Of a stretch of 64,000 nucleotides of DNA, positions 50,318 through 58,914 are shown piece after piece (position 1 is the first letter of the stretch; every line of letters begins with the position of its first letter). The notes beneath the pieces were generated by a model. It was not told the origin of the DNA. It searched no databases and saw only the letters and a program-made list of their open reading frames with translations. The stretch comes from Streptosporangium roseum DSM 43021 (lineage in GTDB: Bacteria > Actinomycetota > Actinomycetes > Streptosporangiales > Streptosporangiaceae), in the NCBI RefSeq assembly GCF_000024865.1, contig NC_013595.1, positions 6,820,001 through 6,884,000 of the forward strand. Reading direction: 5' to 3'. A program made the position numbers and the translations under genes.

Positions 50318-50944
50318 ATGGAGACCCCACCTGCCCGGCGGCGAGCGCCGGGAATGAGCCCGGAGCGGCGCCGCCACATGATCGTGCGGGCCGCCCTCCC
50401 CCTGGTCGCCGAGTACGGCGCCGCCGTCACCACCAGCCAGATCGCCAGAGCCGCCGGGATCGGCGAGGCCACGATCTTCCGGGCGTTCACCGACAAGGAC
50501 GAGCTGCTGGACGCCTGCGTGGTCGAGGCGCTCCGCCCCGACCACGCGCTGGCACAGCTCGCCGCGATCCCCCTCGACCAGCCGCTGGCCGCCCGCCTGA
50601 CCGAGGCCGCCGACACCCTGCAGGCGCACACGGCGCGGATCGGTACCGTTCTCGGCGCCCTGCACGCCTCGGGCCGCCGCCGTTCCCGCGACCGCCACGC
50701 CGTCCCTCCCCCGGAGGAGGCGGACGGGGCGCGCCCCGCGGACCGCGGGGACTCGGCCACGCAGACCGTCGAGGCGCTGGCCGAGCTGTTCGACCCCGAA
50801 CGCGACTCGCTCCGGCTCCCCCCGGAACGCCTGGCGACGATCTTCCTCCACCTGATGCTGTCCAGCGCCCGCCGCCCGCTGGGCGGCCCCCAGGTGAGCA
50901 ACGACGACCTCGTGGACGTTTTCGTGCACGGTGCCCTGATCTGA
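50318..50944 (+). CDS. TetR-family regulator
   Basis: 208 residues. HTH SQIARAAGIGEATIFRAFTDKDELL at about 48-72. It has a charged Pro-rich linker (RRRSRDRHAVPPPEEADGAR) within the ligand domain. An 18-bp palindrome directly precedes the gene. A VOC-family gene follows 10 bp downstream in the same orientation, so both likely form one self-regulated unit. Confidence 0.88.
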   Translation: METPPARRRAPGMSPERRRHMIVRAALPLVAEYGAAVTTSQIARAAGIGEATIFRAFTDKDELLDACVVEALRPDHALAQLAAIPLDQPLAARLTEAADTLQAHTARIGTVLGALHASGRRRSRDRHAVPPPEEADGARPADRGDSATQTVEALAELFDPERDSLRLPPERLATIFLHLMLSSARRPLGGPQVSNDDLVDVFVHGALI

Positions 50945-50954
50945 GAGGCCGACC

Positions 50955-51329
50955 ATGCCCATCACTCTGAACCACACCATCGTCCCCGCCGTCGACAACG
51001 AGCGGGACGCCCGGTTCTTCGCCGACGTCATGGGGCTGGAGTGCCTGCCGCCCGCCGGGGCGCGCGGCCACTTCGTCCCCGTGCGGGTCAACGCCACCCT
51101 CACCCTCGACTACATGACCGTCGACGACCCCGAGGGACACCACCTGGCCTTCGACGTGGACCCCGCCACCTTCGACCGGATCCTCGCCCGCCTCCAGGAG
51201 CTCGGCGTGCCGTACGGCAACCACCCGGCCGATCCCGGCAACGGCCGCGTCGACCACCCGCTCTGCGCCCGCGGCCTGTTCTTCGTCGACGAGGCCCGCA
51301 ACCTCTACGAGGTCATGTCCCCCGAGTGA
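50955..51329 (+). CDS. VOC-family (glyoxalase-like) protein
   Basis: 124 residues with two beta-alpha-beta-beta-beta modules: LNHTIVPAVDNERDARFFAD at the start and GLFFVDEARNLYEVMSP at the end. His in NHTIV and Glu in LYEVM are likely metal ligands. Possible dioxygenase, lyase or resistance protein. Cotranscribed with the TetR gene upstream, which suggests response to a toxic small molecule. Confidence 0.85.
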   Translation: MPITLNHTIVPAVDNERDARFFADVMGLECLPPAGARGHFVPVRVNATLTLDYMTVDDPEGHHLAFDVDPATFDRILARLQELGVPYGNHPADPGNGRVDHPLCARGLFFVDEARNLYEVMSPE

Positions 51330-51446
51330 GGCGGTGGCCGGCAGCTCGAAGCCATCAAAGATCTACACGGGATAGATTCTCCCGGGACGTTCCTTTGGTC
51401 ATGCGGACAGATCACCCCCGCGACCGCGGATCACGAGAGGCCTCGA

Positions 51447-53018
51447 ATGCGACTGACGCGACCGTTCCGGCGGCTGAGCCCGGCCGAGCGGCAGGTCTGG
51501 GACGCCTATCCGGCGGGCACCTGGGTCGACCTGCGGACCGGGGACAAGGACGCCGACGACCCGGCGAAGGGTGCCGGGTGGGGGCCGGAGCGGACGGTCC
51601 GGGCGGAGGTCATCGCGGCGCTGCTGCTCGGCGCGCGGGAGCCCGAGCCGGGCAGGACCGCCGGCCTGCGGCTGGCGGGCGCCCGCGTGGCGGGGGTGCT
51701 GGACCTGTCCGACGCCACCCTCACCGGCAAGCTCCACCTGCTCAACTGCCACCTCCCCGAGACCGTCTCCCTCACCGACGCCACCACGTCGGGCGTGCGG
51801 TTCCGGGGGTGCGAGATGGAACGGGTCCGGGCGGCCCGGTGCACGGTCAACGGCCTGCTGGAATTCGACGGCTCCACGGTTCACAGCGGGATCCGGCTGG
51901 ACAACGCGCACGTGACCGGCCAGTTCCGGCTCTCCAGATCGCGCCTGCACGCCCCCGGTGAGCGGTCCCGGGCGAGCGAGAGCCGGCTGGAGGACATCCG
52001 GCGGCCGTTCACCGAGACGGAGATGCGGGAGCGGGGCCTCGACCAGAGCCAGTGGGCGGTGTGGGCGGGCGGGCTGACCGTGGAGGGCGGGGCGTTCATG
52101 CGTGACATGCGCGTCACCGGCGGCCTCAGGCTCATCGGGGCGAAGTTCAACGGCGGGGTCTACCTGCAGAGGACGGTCATCACGGCGACCGGCCCGCACG
52201 CCGTGCACGCCGACTTCATGGAGTCCGGGGCGGCGGAGTTCAGTGCGGGGTTCACCGCGACGGGCGTCATCAGGATGCGCGGCTCGCGCGTCAACGGCGT
52301 GCTCTCCTTCGACGGGGCCACGCTGGAGGCCCCCGGCCGGGTCCTCCACCTGAGCCACGCCCAGGTGGAGGAGCTGATCCTGAACCCGGCCTCCATCAAG
52401 GGAGAGGTCAACCTCGGCTACTCCCGGGTCGGCGTCCTGCTCGACAGCCCCGCCGCCTACGCGGACAGAGTCCAGCTCACCGGGCTGACCTACGAGTCGC
52501 TGCGGGGCCACTGGACGGTGGCCGAACGGCTGGACTGGCTCCGCCGGGACCCGGAGGGCTACAAGCCGCAGCCGTACGAGCAGCTCGCCTCCTGGTTCCG
52601 CCGGATTGGCCACGAGCCGGACGCCCGCCGGGTGCTGCTGGCCAAGCAGCGCCGGCGCCGCGGCACCCTCAAACCCACCGGCAGGGTCTGGGGCCGGCTG
52701 CTCGACTTCGTCGTCGGCTACGGCTACCGCCCCTGGCTGGCCGGGCTCTGGGTGGCGGTGCTGCTGACCCTGGGCACCGCGGTCTTCGGCGCCGTGCGCC
52801 CGGCGCAGATCGACCCGGACGAGGTGCGGAGCTTCCAGCCCTTCGTCTACACGCTGGACCTGCTCGTCCCGGTGAGCGTCTTCGAGCAGCGGGGGGCGTG
52901 GGAGCCGGTCGGCTGGACCCAGTGGCTGGCCTGGACCCTGGTCGCCTCCGGCTGGATCCTGGCCACCGCCCTGATCGCCGGAGCCGCCCGGGTGCTGCGC
53001 CCCAGCGGGAACTCCTAG
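51447..53018 (+). CDS. Beta-helical repeat membrane protein (often mislabelled oxidoreductase)
   Basis: 523 residues. Residues about 65-350 consist of roughly 20-residue repeats of the form G-hydrophobic-x-hydrophobic-x-x-A/S-x-hydrophobic (LRLAGARVAGVLDLSDATLT, GVIRMRGSRVNGVLSFDGAT), indicating a pentapeptide-like beta-helix. The last 100 residues hold two membrane helices (about 430-450 and 490-515). Related proteins are annotated membrane-associated oxidoreductase, but I see no nucleotide or metal site. Its stop shares CTAG with the convergent MscS gene. Confidence 0.75.
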   Translation: MRLTRPFRRLSPAERQVWDAYPAGTWVDLRTGDKDADDPAKGAGWGPERTVRAEVIAALLLGAREPEPGRTAGLRLAGARVAGVLDLSDATLTGKLHLLNCHLPETVSLTDATTSGVRFRGCEMERVRAARCTVNGLLEFDGSTVHSGIRLDNAHVTGQFRLSRSRLHAPGERSRASESRLEDIRRPFTETEMRERGLDQSQWAVWAGGLTVEGGAFMRDMRVTGGLRLIGAKFNGGVYLQRTVITATGPHAVHADFMESGAAEFSAGFTATGVIRMRGSRVNGVLSFDGATLEAPGRVLHLSHAQVEELILNPASIKGEVNLGYSRVGVLLDSPAAYADRVQLTGLTYESLRGHWTVAERLDWLRRDPEGYKPQPYEQLASWFRRIGHEPDARRVLLAKQRRRRGTLKPTGRVWGRLLDFVVGYGYRPWLAGLWVAVLLTLGTAVFGAVRPAQIDPDEVRSFQPFVYTLDLLVPVSVFEQRGAWEPVGWTQWLAWTLVASGWILATALIAGAARVLRPSGNS

Positions 53019-54112
53019 TACCGGGCCGTCCCGGCCTGGTGTCCCGCCGCCCCGGACTGGTGCTCCACCGCCCCGAACCGGGACAGCGGAGCCCCCTCCT
53101 CCATCACCCGGAAGCGGGGCAGCGACTCGGGATACTTGTCCCGGACGAACTTCACCATGTGCTCGCGGATGTCGCACTTGAGGTCCCAGGCGCTGGGTGA
53201 GTCGGCGGCGCTCATCAGGGCGCGCAGCTCCAGCAGGCCGCCGGGAAGGGTGTCGGTGACCTGGAGGACCCAGTCCTTCTGGTCCCACAGCGGGTGCTCG
53301 CGCAGGGCGCGGTAGAGCTCGGCCCGGAGCTCCTCCACCGGGACCGACCAGTCCAGCCGGAGGAACACCGCGCCGATCACCCGGCTGCCGTGCCGGGTCC
53401 AGTTCTCGAACGGGTTGGTGGTGAAGTAGGAGACCGGCAGCACCAGCCTGCGTTCGTCCCACAGGCGCAGCACCACGTAGGTGAGGGTGAGCTCCTCGAT
53501 CCGGCCCCACTCCTCCTCCACCACCACGACGTCGTCCAGCCGGAGCGCGTCGCTGAAGGCCAGCTGCAGCCCCGCGAGCAGGTTGCCCAGGGTGGACTGG
53601 GCCGCGATGCCGACGACGACGCCGGCGATCCCGGCCGAGGCCAGCAGCCCGGCGCCGAGCGCGCGCACCTGCGGGAAGGTGAAGAGCATCGCGCCCATCG
53701 CCAGCACGATGACCACCGCCGTGGCCACCCGGCGGACCAGGGTGATCTGGGTGCGGATCCTGCGGGCCCGCCGGTTGCGCTCGCCCTGGACGACGACCAG
53801 CCGCTCCAGCACCACGTCGGTGACGGCGTAGGCGGCCTGGATGACCAGCCAGGTGACACATCCGATCATGGTCAGGCTGAGTATCCGGTCGATCGCGTCG
53901 TCGACCTGCCCCTCGGCCATGCCCGGCCGGTAGAGCGTGTTGGCGGTCACCACGACCGCCGTGGCGAACCCCGGCCAGGTGCAGCGGCGCACGAGCGGAG
54001 CGGCGAGAACCCACTTCTCGCCGATCAGCCGCCACCGCAACGCCCTCCGCACCATCTCCACGCAGGCTGCGGCGGCCAACATGGAAGCGAGCAGGATGAT
54101 CCATCTGGACAC
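53015..54112 (-). CDS. MscS-family mechanosensitive channel
   Basis: 365 residues. Four N-terminal helices, with the pore helix and following segment ASAGIAGVVVGIAAQSTLGN and LLAGLQLAFSDALRLDDVVV, the MscS hallmark, then a beta domain (WGRIEELTLTYVVLRLWDER) and C-terminal alpha/beta region. GTG start with GGGGGG upstream. It releases solutes under hypo-osmotic shock. Convergent 4-bp overlap with the beta-helical protein gene. Confidence 0.92.
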   Translation of the reverse strand: MSRWIILLASMLAAAACVEMVRRALRWRLIGEKWVLAAPLVRRCTWPGFATAVVVTANTLYRPGMAEGQVDDAIDRILSLTMIGCVTWLVIQAAYAVTDVVLERLVVVQGERNRRARRIRTQITLVRRVATAVVIVLAMGAMLFTFPQVRALGAGLLASAGIAGVVVGIAAQSTLGNLLAGLQLAFSDALRLDDVVVVEEEWGRIEELTLTYVVLRLWDERRLVLPVSYFTTNPFENWTRHGSRVIGAVFLRLDWSVPVEELRAELYRALREHPLWDQKDWVLQVTDTLPGGLLELRALMSAADSPSAWDLKCDIREHMVKFVRDKYPESLPRFRVMEEGAPLSRFGAVEHQSGAAGHQAGTARY

Positions 54113-54171
54113 TGACGGCGTCCCCCCTTGTCGTCCGTTACAGACGAGGTGCCCGGGGATTCACCGCATAA

Positions 54172-55167
54172 TCAGAACGCCTCGTCGAAAGACACATTCC
54201 CCTCAACAGCTACCTGATAGGCAGAAACACGCCGTTCGAAGAAGTTTGCCAACTCCTGCACGTCCTGCAGCTCCATGAACGCGAACGGGTTGGCGGTGCC
54301 GTACCGGACGGGGAACCGGAGCCGGACCAGGCGCTGGTCGGCCACGTACTCCAGGTACTGGCGCATCTGCTCCACGTTCATCCCGGACATGCCGTCGCCG
54401 CACAGATCGGCCGCGAAGGCGAGCTCGGCCTCCACCGCCTCCTCGATCATCTGGGTCACCTGCGCGCCGAGCTTGTCGTCGAACAGGTCCGGCTCCTCGG
54501 CCCGCACGGTGTCCACCACGCTGAAGGCGAACTCCATGTGCATGGACTCGTCGCGGAAGACCCAGTTGGTCCCGGTGGCCAGGCCGCTCAGCAGGCCCCT
54601 GGAGCGGAACCAGTAGACGTAGGCGAAGGCGCCGTAGAAGAACAGCCCCTCGATGCACGCGGCGAAGCAGATCAGGTTGAGCAGGAACGCCCGCCGGTCC
54701 TCCCGCGACTCCAGCCGGTCCAGCCCGCCGAGCGAGTCGATCCACCGGAAGCAGAACTCGGCCTTGTTCCGGATCGAGGGGATGTGCTCGACCGCGGCGA
54801 AGGCCTTGACCCGCTCGTCGTGGTCGGGCAGGTAGGTGTCCAGCAGGGTCAGGTAGAACTGGACGTGCACGGCCTCCTCGAAGAGCTGCCTGCTGAGGTA
54901 GAGCCGCGCCTCGGGGGCGTTGACGTGCTGGTAGAGGTTGAGCACGAGGTTGTTGGCCACGATCGAGTCGCCGGTCGCGAAGAACGCGACGAGGCGGTTG
55001 ATCAGGTGGCGCTCCTCCGGCGTCATCCTGGCCAGGTCCGCCAGGTCGGAGTTGAGGTCCACCTCCTCGACGGTCCAGGTGTTGCGGATCGCGGCCCGGT
55101 AGCGCTCGTAGAACTCCGGATACCGCATGGGCCGCAGCGTGAGGTCCATGCCAGGGTCGAGCAACAT
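54172..55167 (-). CDS. nrdB: Ribonucleotide reductase beta subunit (class I)
   Basis: 331 residues. Di-metal ligands by position: Asp 67 (FFATGDSIV), Glu 98 and His 101 (FEEAVH), Glu 173 (CIEGLFFY), Glu 207 and His 210 (RDESMH). Tyr 105, four after His 101, matches the radical tyrosine of class Ia, whereas class Ic has Phe there, so a tyrosyl radical is likely. 25 bp downstream of nrdA, same operon. Confidence 0.93.
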   Translation of the reverse strand: MLLDPGMDLTLRPMRYPEFYERYRAAIRNTWTVEEVDLNSDLADLARMTPEERHLINRLVAFFATGDSIVANNLVLNLYQHVNAPEARLYLSRQLFEEAVHVQFYLTLLDTYLPDHDERVKAFAAVEHIPSIRNKAEFCFRWIDSLGGLDRLESREDRRAFLLNLICFAACIEGLFFYGAFAYVYWFRSRGLLSGLATGTNWVFRDESMHMEFAFSVVDTVRAEEPDLFDDKLGAQVTQMIEEAVEAELAFAADLCGDGMSGMNVEQMRQYLEYVADQRLVRLRFPVRYGTANPFAFMELQDVQELANFFERRVSAYQVAVEGNVSFDEAF

Positions 55168-55192
55168 CAGGGAAAGCCTTTCGGGGAAGCGG

Positions 55193-57388
55193 CTACTGGC
55201 AGGCGTCGCAGTACTCGGGGTTCTCCAGGGAGCACGCGACGGCCTCGGGATCGGGCACGGCCTGGGCCACGGTGGTCTGCGCGATCCGGGTCGCCGGCCG
55301 CGAGCGCAGGTAGTAGGTGGTCTTGAGGCCGGACTTCCACGCGTAGGCGTACATCGAGGAGAGCTTGCCGATGGTCGGCGTGGCCATGAAGAGGTTCAGC
55401 GACTGCGACTGGTCGATGTACGGCGTGCGCGCCGCGGCCAGGTCGATCAGCGCCTTCTGCGGCAGCTCCCAGGCGGTCCGGTAGAGGGACTTGAGGTCCT
55501 CCGGCATGCCGGGGACGTCCTGGACGGAGCCGTCGGCCCGCTTGATCGCGTCCCGGATCTGCGGGGTCCACAGGCCCCGGGCCTGCAGGTCGCGGACCAG
55601 GTAGCGGTTGACCTGGAGGAACTCTCCCGACAGGGTCTCGCGCTTGAAGATGTTGGAGACCTGGGGCTCGATGCACTCGTAGCAGCCGGCGATGGAGGCG
55701 ATGGTGGCCGTGGGCGCGATCGCGATCATCAGTGAGTTGCGGAGACCGGTCTCGGCGATCCTGTCCCTGAGCGCCGCCCACTCCGGCGACCGCGCGGCCC
55801 CGTAGTGGTCGGGATGGAGCACGCCGGCGGCGGCCCGGGTGTCGTCGTAGGAGGGGTGACGGCCCCGCTCGACGGCCAGGTCGGAGGAGGTGGCGTAGGC
55901 CGCCAGCGCGATCTCCTCGGAGATCCGGGTGGACAGCTCCAGAGCCTGCGGGGAGTCGAACGGCAGCCGCAGCGCGAAGAGCACGTCCGCCAGGCCCATC
56001 ACGCCCAGGCCGATCGGCCGCCACTTCCTGTTCGCGGTCCCGGCCTCGGGCGTCGGGTAGAAGCCCAGGTCGATGGTCCGGTCCAGGAACCGTACGGCGG
56101 TGCGGACCGTGCGGCGCAGCCGCGTCCAGTCGACGTCCCGGCCGTCCAGGTGGGCGGCGAGGTTGATCGAGCCGAGGTTGCAGACGGCCGTCTCGGCGTC
56201 GTTGGTGACCTCGAGGATCTCGGTGCAGAGGTTCGACAGGTGGATGACGTTCTCGGGCCGGGCCGTCTGGTTGGAGGTCCGGTTGGCCGCGTCCTTGAAG
56301 GTCATCCAGCCGTTGCCGGTCTGGGCGAGGGTCCGCATCATCCGGCCGTACAGCGACCGGGCCGGGATCTGCTTGACGTAGCGGCCCTCGGCCTCGGCGG
56401 CCCGGTAGGCCTCCTCGAACGCGGCGCCGTACAGGTCGGTGAGGTGCGGGACCTCCTTGGGGTCGAACAGCGACCACACGCCGTCGGCCTCGACCCGGCG
56501 CATGAACTCGTCGGGGATCCAGTTGGCCAGGTTCAGGTTGTGGGTGCGGCGGGCCTCCTCGCCGGTGTTGTCGCGCAGTTCGAGGAACTCCTCGACGTCG
56601 GCGTGCCAGGACTCCAGGTAGACGCAGGCCGCGCCCTTGCGGCGGCCGCCCTGGTTGACCGCGGCGACGCTGGAGTCCAGCGTGCGCAGCCACGGCACGA
56701 TGCCGTTGGAGTGGCCGTTGGTGCCCCGGATCAGCGAGCCGCGCGAGCGCACCCGGGTCCAGGCGATGCCGATCCCCCCGGCGTACTTCGACAGCCGCGC
56801 GACCTGCCCGTAGCGCTCGTAGATCGCCTCCAGCTCGTCGCGGGGCGAGTCGAGCAGGAAGCAGGAGGAGAGCTGGGGCCTGCGCGAGCCGGAGTTGAAC
56901 AGGGTGGGCGAGCTGGGCAGGTAGGACAGGGTGGACATGAGCGCGTACAGCTCGGCCGCCTCTTCGACCGTCTCCGACAGGCCGCAGGCCACCCGGAGGA
57001 AGAAGTGCTGCGGGCGCTCCAGGACCTGGCGGGTCCGCGGGTGGCGCAGCAGGTAGCGGTCGTAGACCGTGCGCAGCCCGAAGTACTCGAACCGGTCGTC
57101 GGCGTCCTGCGCCACCAGTGCGTCCAGCTCCGCGGCGTGGGCGGCCACGAAGGCGGCCAGCCCGTCCTGGACGAGCCCGGCCGCGTGGGTGGCGGCGACG
57201 GACTCGGAGAAGGCCCGGACCCCGTGCCCGGCCGCCTCGTCGGCGATCAGCTCCGCCAGCAGGCCGGCGGCGATCCTGGAGTTCTCCGGATCGGTGATCA
57301 CCCGGGCGGCGGCCTCCTCGATGGCCAACCGGCGGTCGGCCGGGCCGTCGCCGGTCTTCTTGGAGACGTCGACCAAGGTCTGTGTCAC
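55193..57388 (-). CDS. nrdA: Ribonucleotide reductase alpha subunit (class I)
   Basis: 731 residues. Catalytic cysteines at SSCFLLDSP, NLCTEILEV and AVCNLGSINL, radical-transfer tyrosines expected near TYYLRSRPA, and a C-terminal thioredoxin-reducible YCDACQ. The N-terminal 90 residues form a short helical domain without a clear full ATP cone. GTG start with GAGGGG. It is preceded by a cobalamin riboswitch, as for Streptomyces nrdABS, so nrdAB should be shut off when B12 is present, implying a B12-dependent class II enzyme elsewhere. Confidence 0.95.
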   Translation of the reverse strand: MTQTLVDVSKKTGDGPADRRLAIEEAAARVITDPENSRIAAGLLAELIADEAAGHGVRAFSESVAATHAAGLVQDGLAAFVAAHAAELDALVAQDADDRFEYFGLRTVYDRYLLRHPRTRQVLERPQHFFLRVACGLSETVEEAAELYALMSTLSYLPSSPTLFNSGSRRPQLSSCFLLDSPRDELEAIYERYGQVARLSKYAGGIGIAWTRVRSRGSLIRGTNGHSNGIVPWLRTLDSSVAAVNQGGRRKGAACVYLESWHADVEEFLELRDNTGEEARRTHNLNLANWIPDEFMRRVEADGVWSLFDPKEVPHLTDLYGAAFEEAYRAAEAEGRYVKQIPARSLYGRMMRTLAQTGNGWMTFKDAANRTSNQTARPENVIHLSNLCTEILEVTNDAETAVCNLGSINLAAHLDGRDVDWTRLRRTVRTAVRFLDRTIDLGFYPTPEAGTANRKWRPIGLGVMGLADVLFALRLPFDSPQALELSTRISEEIALAAYATSSDLAVERGRHPSYDDTRAAAGVLHPDHYGAARSPEWAALRDRIAETGLRNSLMIAIAPTATIASIAGCYECIEPQVSNIFKRETLSGEFLQVNRYLVRDLQARGLWTPQIRDAIKRADGSVQDVPGMPEDLKSLYRTAWELPQKALIDLAAARTPYIDQSQSLNLFMATPTIGKLSSMYAYAWKSGLKTTYYLRSRPATRIAQTTVAQAVPDPEAVACSLENPEYCDACQ

Positions 57389-57599
57389 GTGCTACCCCTC
57401 GCGCGCTCGAATTCCCCGTACGGCTCTCACCGGAAGGGCGCACGCGACCGAGAGCGGTCCCGGGCATGCCGGACCGCCTCATCCGCGGGCCCTCCCTCGA
57501 GGCCCTGGACAGCTTGCGTGGTCGAGTCCGCCTCGCCCGGCACGCCTCGGGCCGCTCCACGCGTCCCAGGTGCCCGGTCCGGCTCCCTCTTCCACACGT

Positions 57600-57775
57600 C
57601 ACCGGCAGGTTTTCGGACTCACGGGCGCCTCGCACACGCCTACTGGCCGTCGCTTCCCAGGCAAACTGCGCCCAGTGCTCTCATGACGGCGGTCGTTCCC
57701 GTTCACCGCTGCGGGGCAGTCCCGGAATCTCACCGGGTTCCCTCTTGCCTCGCCCCCGAAGGGCGAACCAGCAAC
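57600..57775 (-). promoter_or_regulatory. Cobalamin (adenosylcobalamin) riboswitch for nrdAB
   Basis: Read on the minus strand it shows GAGGGAACCCGGTGAGATTC, CCGGGACTGCCCCGCAGCGG and, 3', AGTCCGAAAACCTGCC. These are the conserved cobalamin-riboswitch elements in order, with about 170 nt between outer parts. It lies about 210 nt upstream of the nrdA start. Exact ends are approximate. Turn-off in B12 is the established mode. Confidence 0.88.
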
Positions 57776-57785
57776 GAGCAGGATC

Positions 57786-58814
57786 CTACATGTAGGGCCG
57801 CTGGACGCAACTACCCCAACAGCTTGTGGCGAAAGTGCTCAGCAGCCCGAGCTCGTTGAGCACTTCCCGGGTGCGGCGGGTCTCGGTGGCGAGCCACTGC
57901 CGGAAGTCGTCCCCGCTCAGGTAGACCCGGTTCCAGCCGTTGGCCGCGCAGATGGCCCGCCAGCGGGACGAGGCGTCGACGCGGTCGCACAGGGCGACGG
58001 CCACGTCCCTGTCCTCGGAGCTCATGCCGCGAGGGCCGAGCACGCCGCACCAGTCGGTGTACTCCAGGCGGACGTCCAGCTCCATCAGCGTCGGGGCGTC
58101 GATCCCGTCGATCCGCTCGGCGGAGGAGACCACCAGCGGACGCAGGCGGCCCTCGGCGATCTCGGGCACGAAGGAGCGGGCCGAGCCCAGCAGCGCGGCC
58201 ACCCGGCCGTCGTGGAGCGCCTGGGCGGCCTCGGCCCCGCTGGAGTAGCCGGCGTAGTCCAGCAGCCGGGTGTCCACACCGAGACACTTGCCGATCATGC
58301 CGTAGAGCACATGGTCGGAGCCGCCCTCCATCCGGCCGCCCACCGCCAGCCCGGCCGGGTCGCGGCGGAGCGCCGCGGCGAAGTCCTCGAAGGCGCGCAG
58401 GCGGGAGCCCGCCGGGACGACCAGGGCCGCCCAGTCGCCGACCATGCGGGCCAGGGGGGTGGTGGACTCCACCACGGAGGCGGCGTTGGCGATCTCCGCC
58501 CCCGCCACCATCGGCATCCCGGTCAGGAGCAGCCTGCCCTCGCGGGTGAAGGGCTCGCGGGCGGCGGCGAACGCCCCCAGCGCGGCGGCGCCCAGGCCGC
58601 CCGGATAGTTGCTCACCTCGGCCGCCCGCGCCAGCCTGTCCCCGGTCAGGACCGAGGCCAGCGCACGCGCGGCCCGGTCCCAGCCCTGCCCGCGCTCGGC
58701 GGGCGCGACGACGGTCAGCCGGCCCGCCGGCGGCAGGCGGGAGCCTCCCGCTCCACCGCAGCCGCCGGCGACCATGACCCCCAGGGCGAGCACAAAGAAC
58801 CGCCTACGGTGCAT
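57786..58814 (-). CDS. TctC-type solute-binding lipoprotein (orphan)
   Basis: 342 residues. Lipobox at Cys 19 (VAGGCGG). Mature part has VVAPAERGQGWDRAARALA, VSNYPGGLGAAALGAF, GMIGKCLGVDTRLLDYAGYSSG and VRLEYTDWCGVLGPRG, typical of TctC/Bug carboxylate-binding proteins. ATG chosen for AAGGGG 6 nt upstream. No TctA/TctB transporter genes adjacent. Its last codons end 11 bp from the riboswitch DNA, leaving little room for a terminator or an nrdA promoter. Confidence 0.85.
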   Translation of the reverse strand: MHRRRFFVLALGVMVAGGCGGAGGSRLPPAGRLTVVAPAERGQGWDRAARALASVLTGDRLARAAEVSNYPGGLGAAALGAFAAAREPFTREGRLLLTGMPMVAGAEIANAASVVESTTPLARMVGDWAALVVPAGSRLRAFEDFAAALRRDPAGLAVGGRMEGGSDHVLYGMIGKCLGVDTRLLDYAGYSSGAEAAQALHDGRVAALLGSARSFVPEIAEGRLRPLVVSSAERIDGIDAPTLMELDVRLEYTDWCGVLGPRGMSSEDRDVAVALCDRVDASSRWRAICAANGWNRVYLSGDDFRQWLATETRRTREVLNELGLLSTFATSCWGSCVQRPYM

Positions 58815-58914
58815 AAGCGCCCCTTTCCCCAAGAACCTCCAATACTCTAGGTTATCGACACATCACTTTCTGTCGTACATTGGGGGGTCTTACCGCCATC
58901 CGGTAGGAGTCGGC

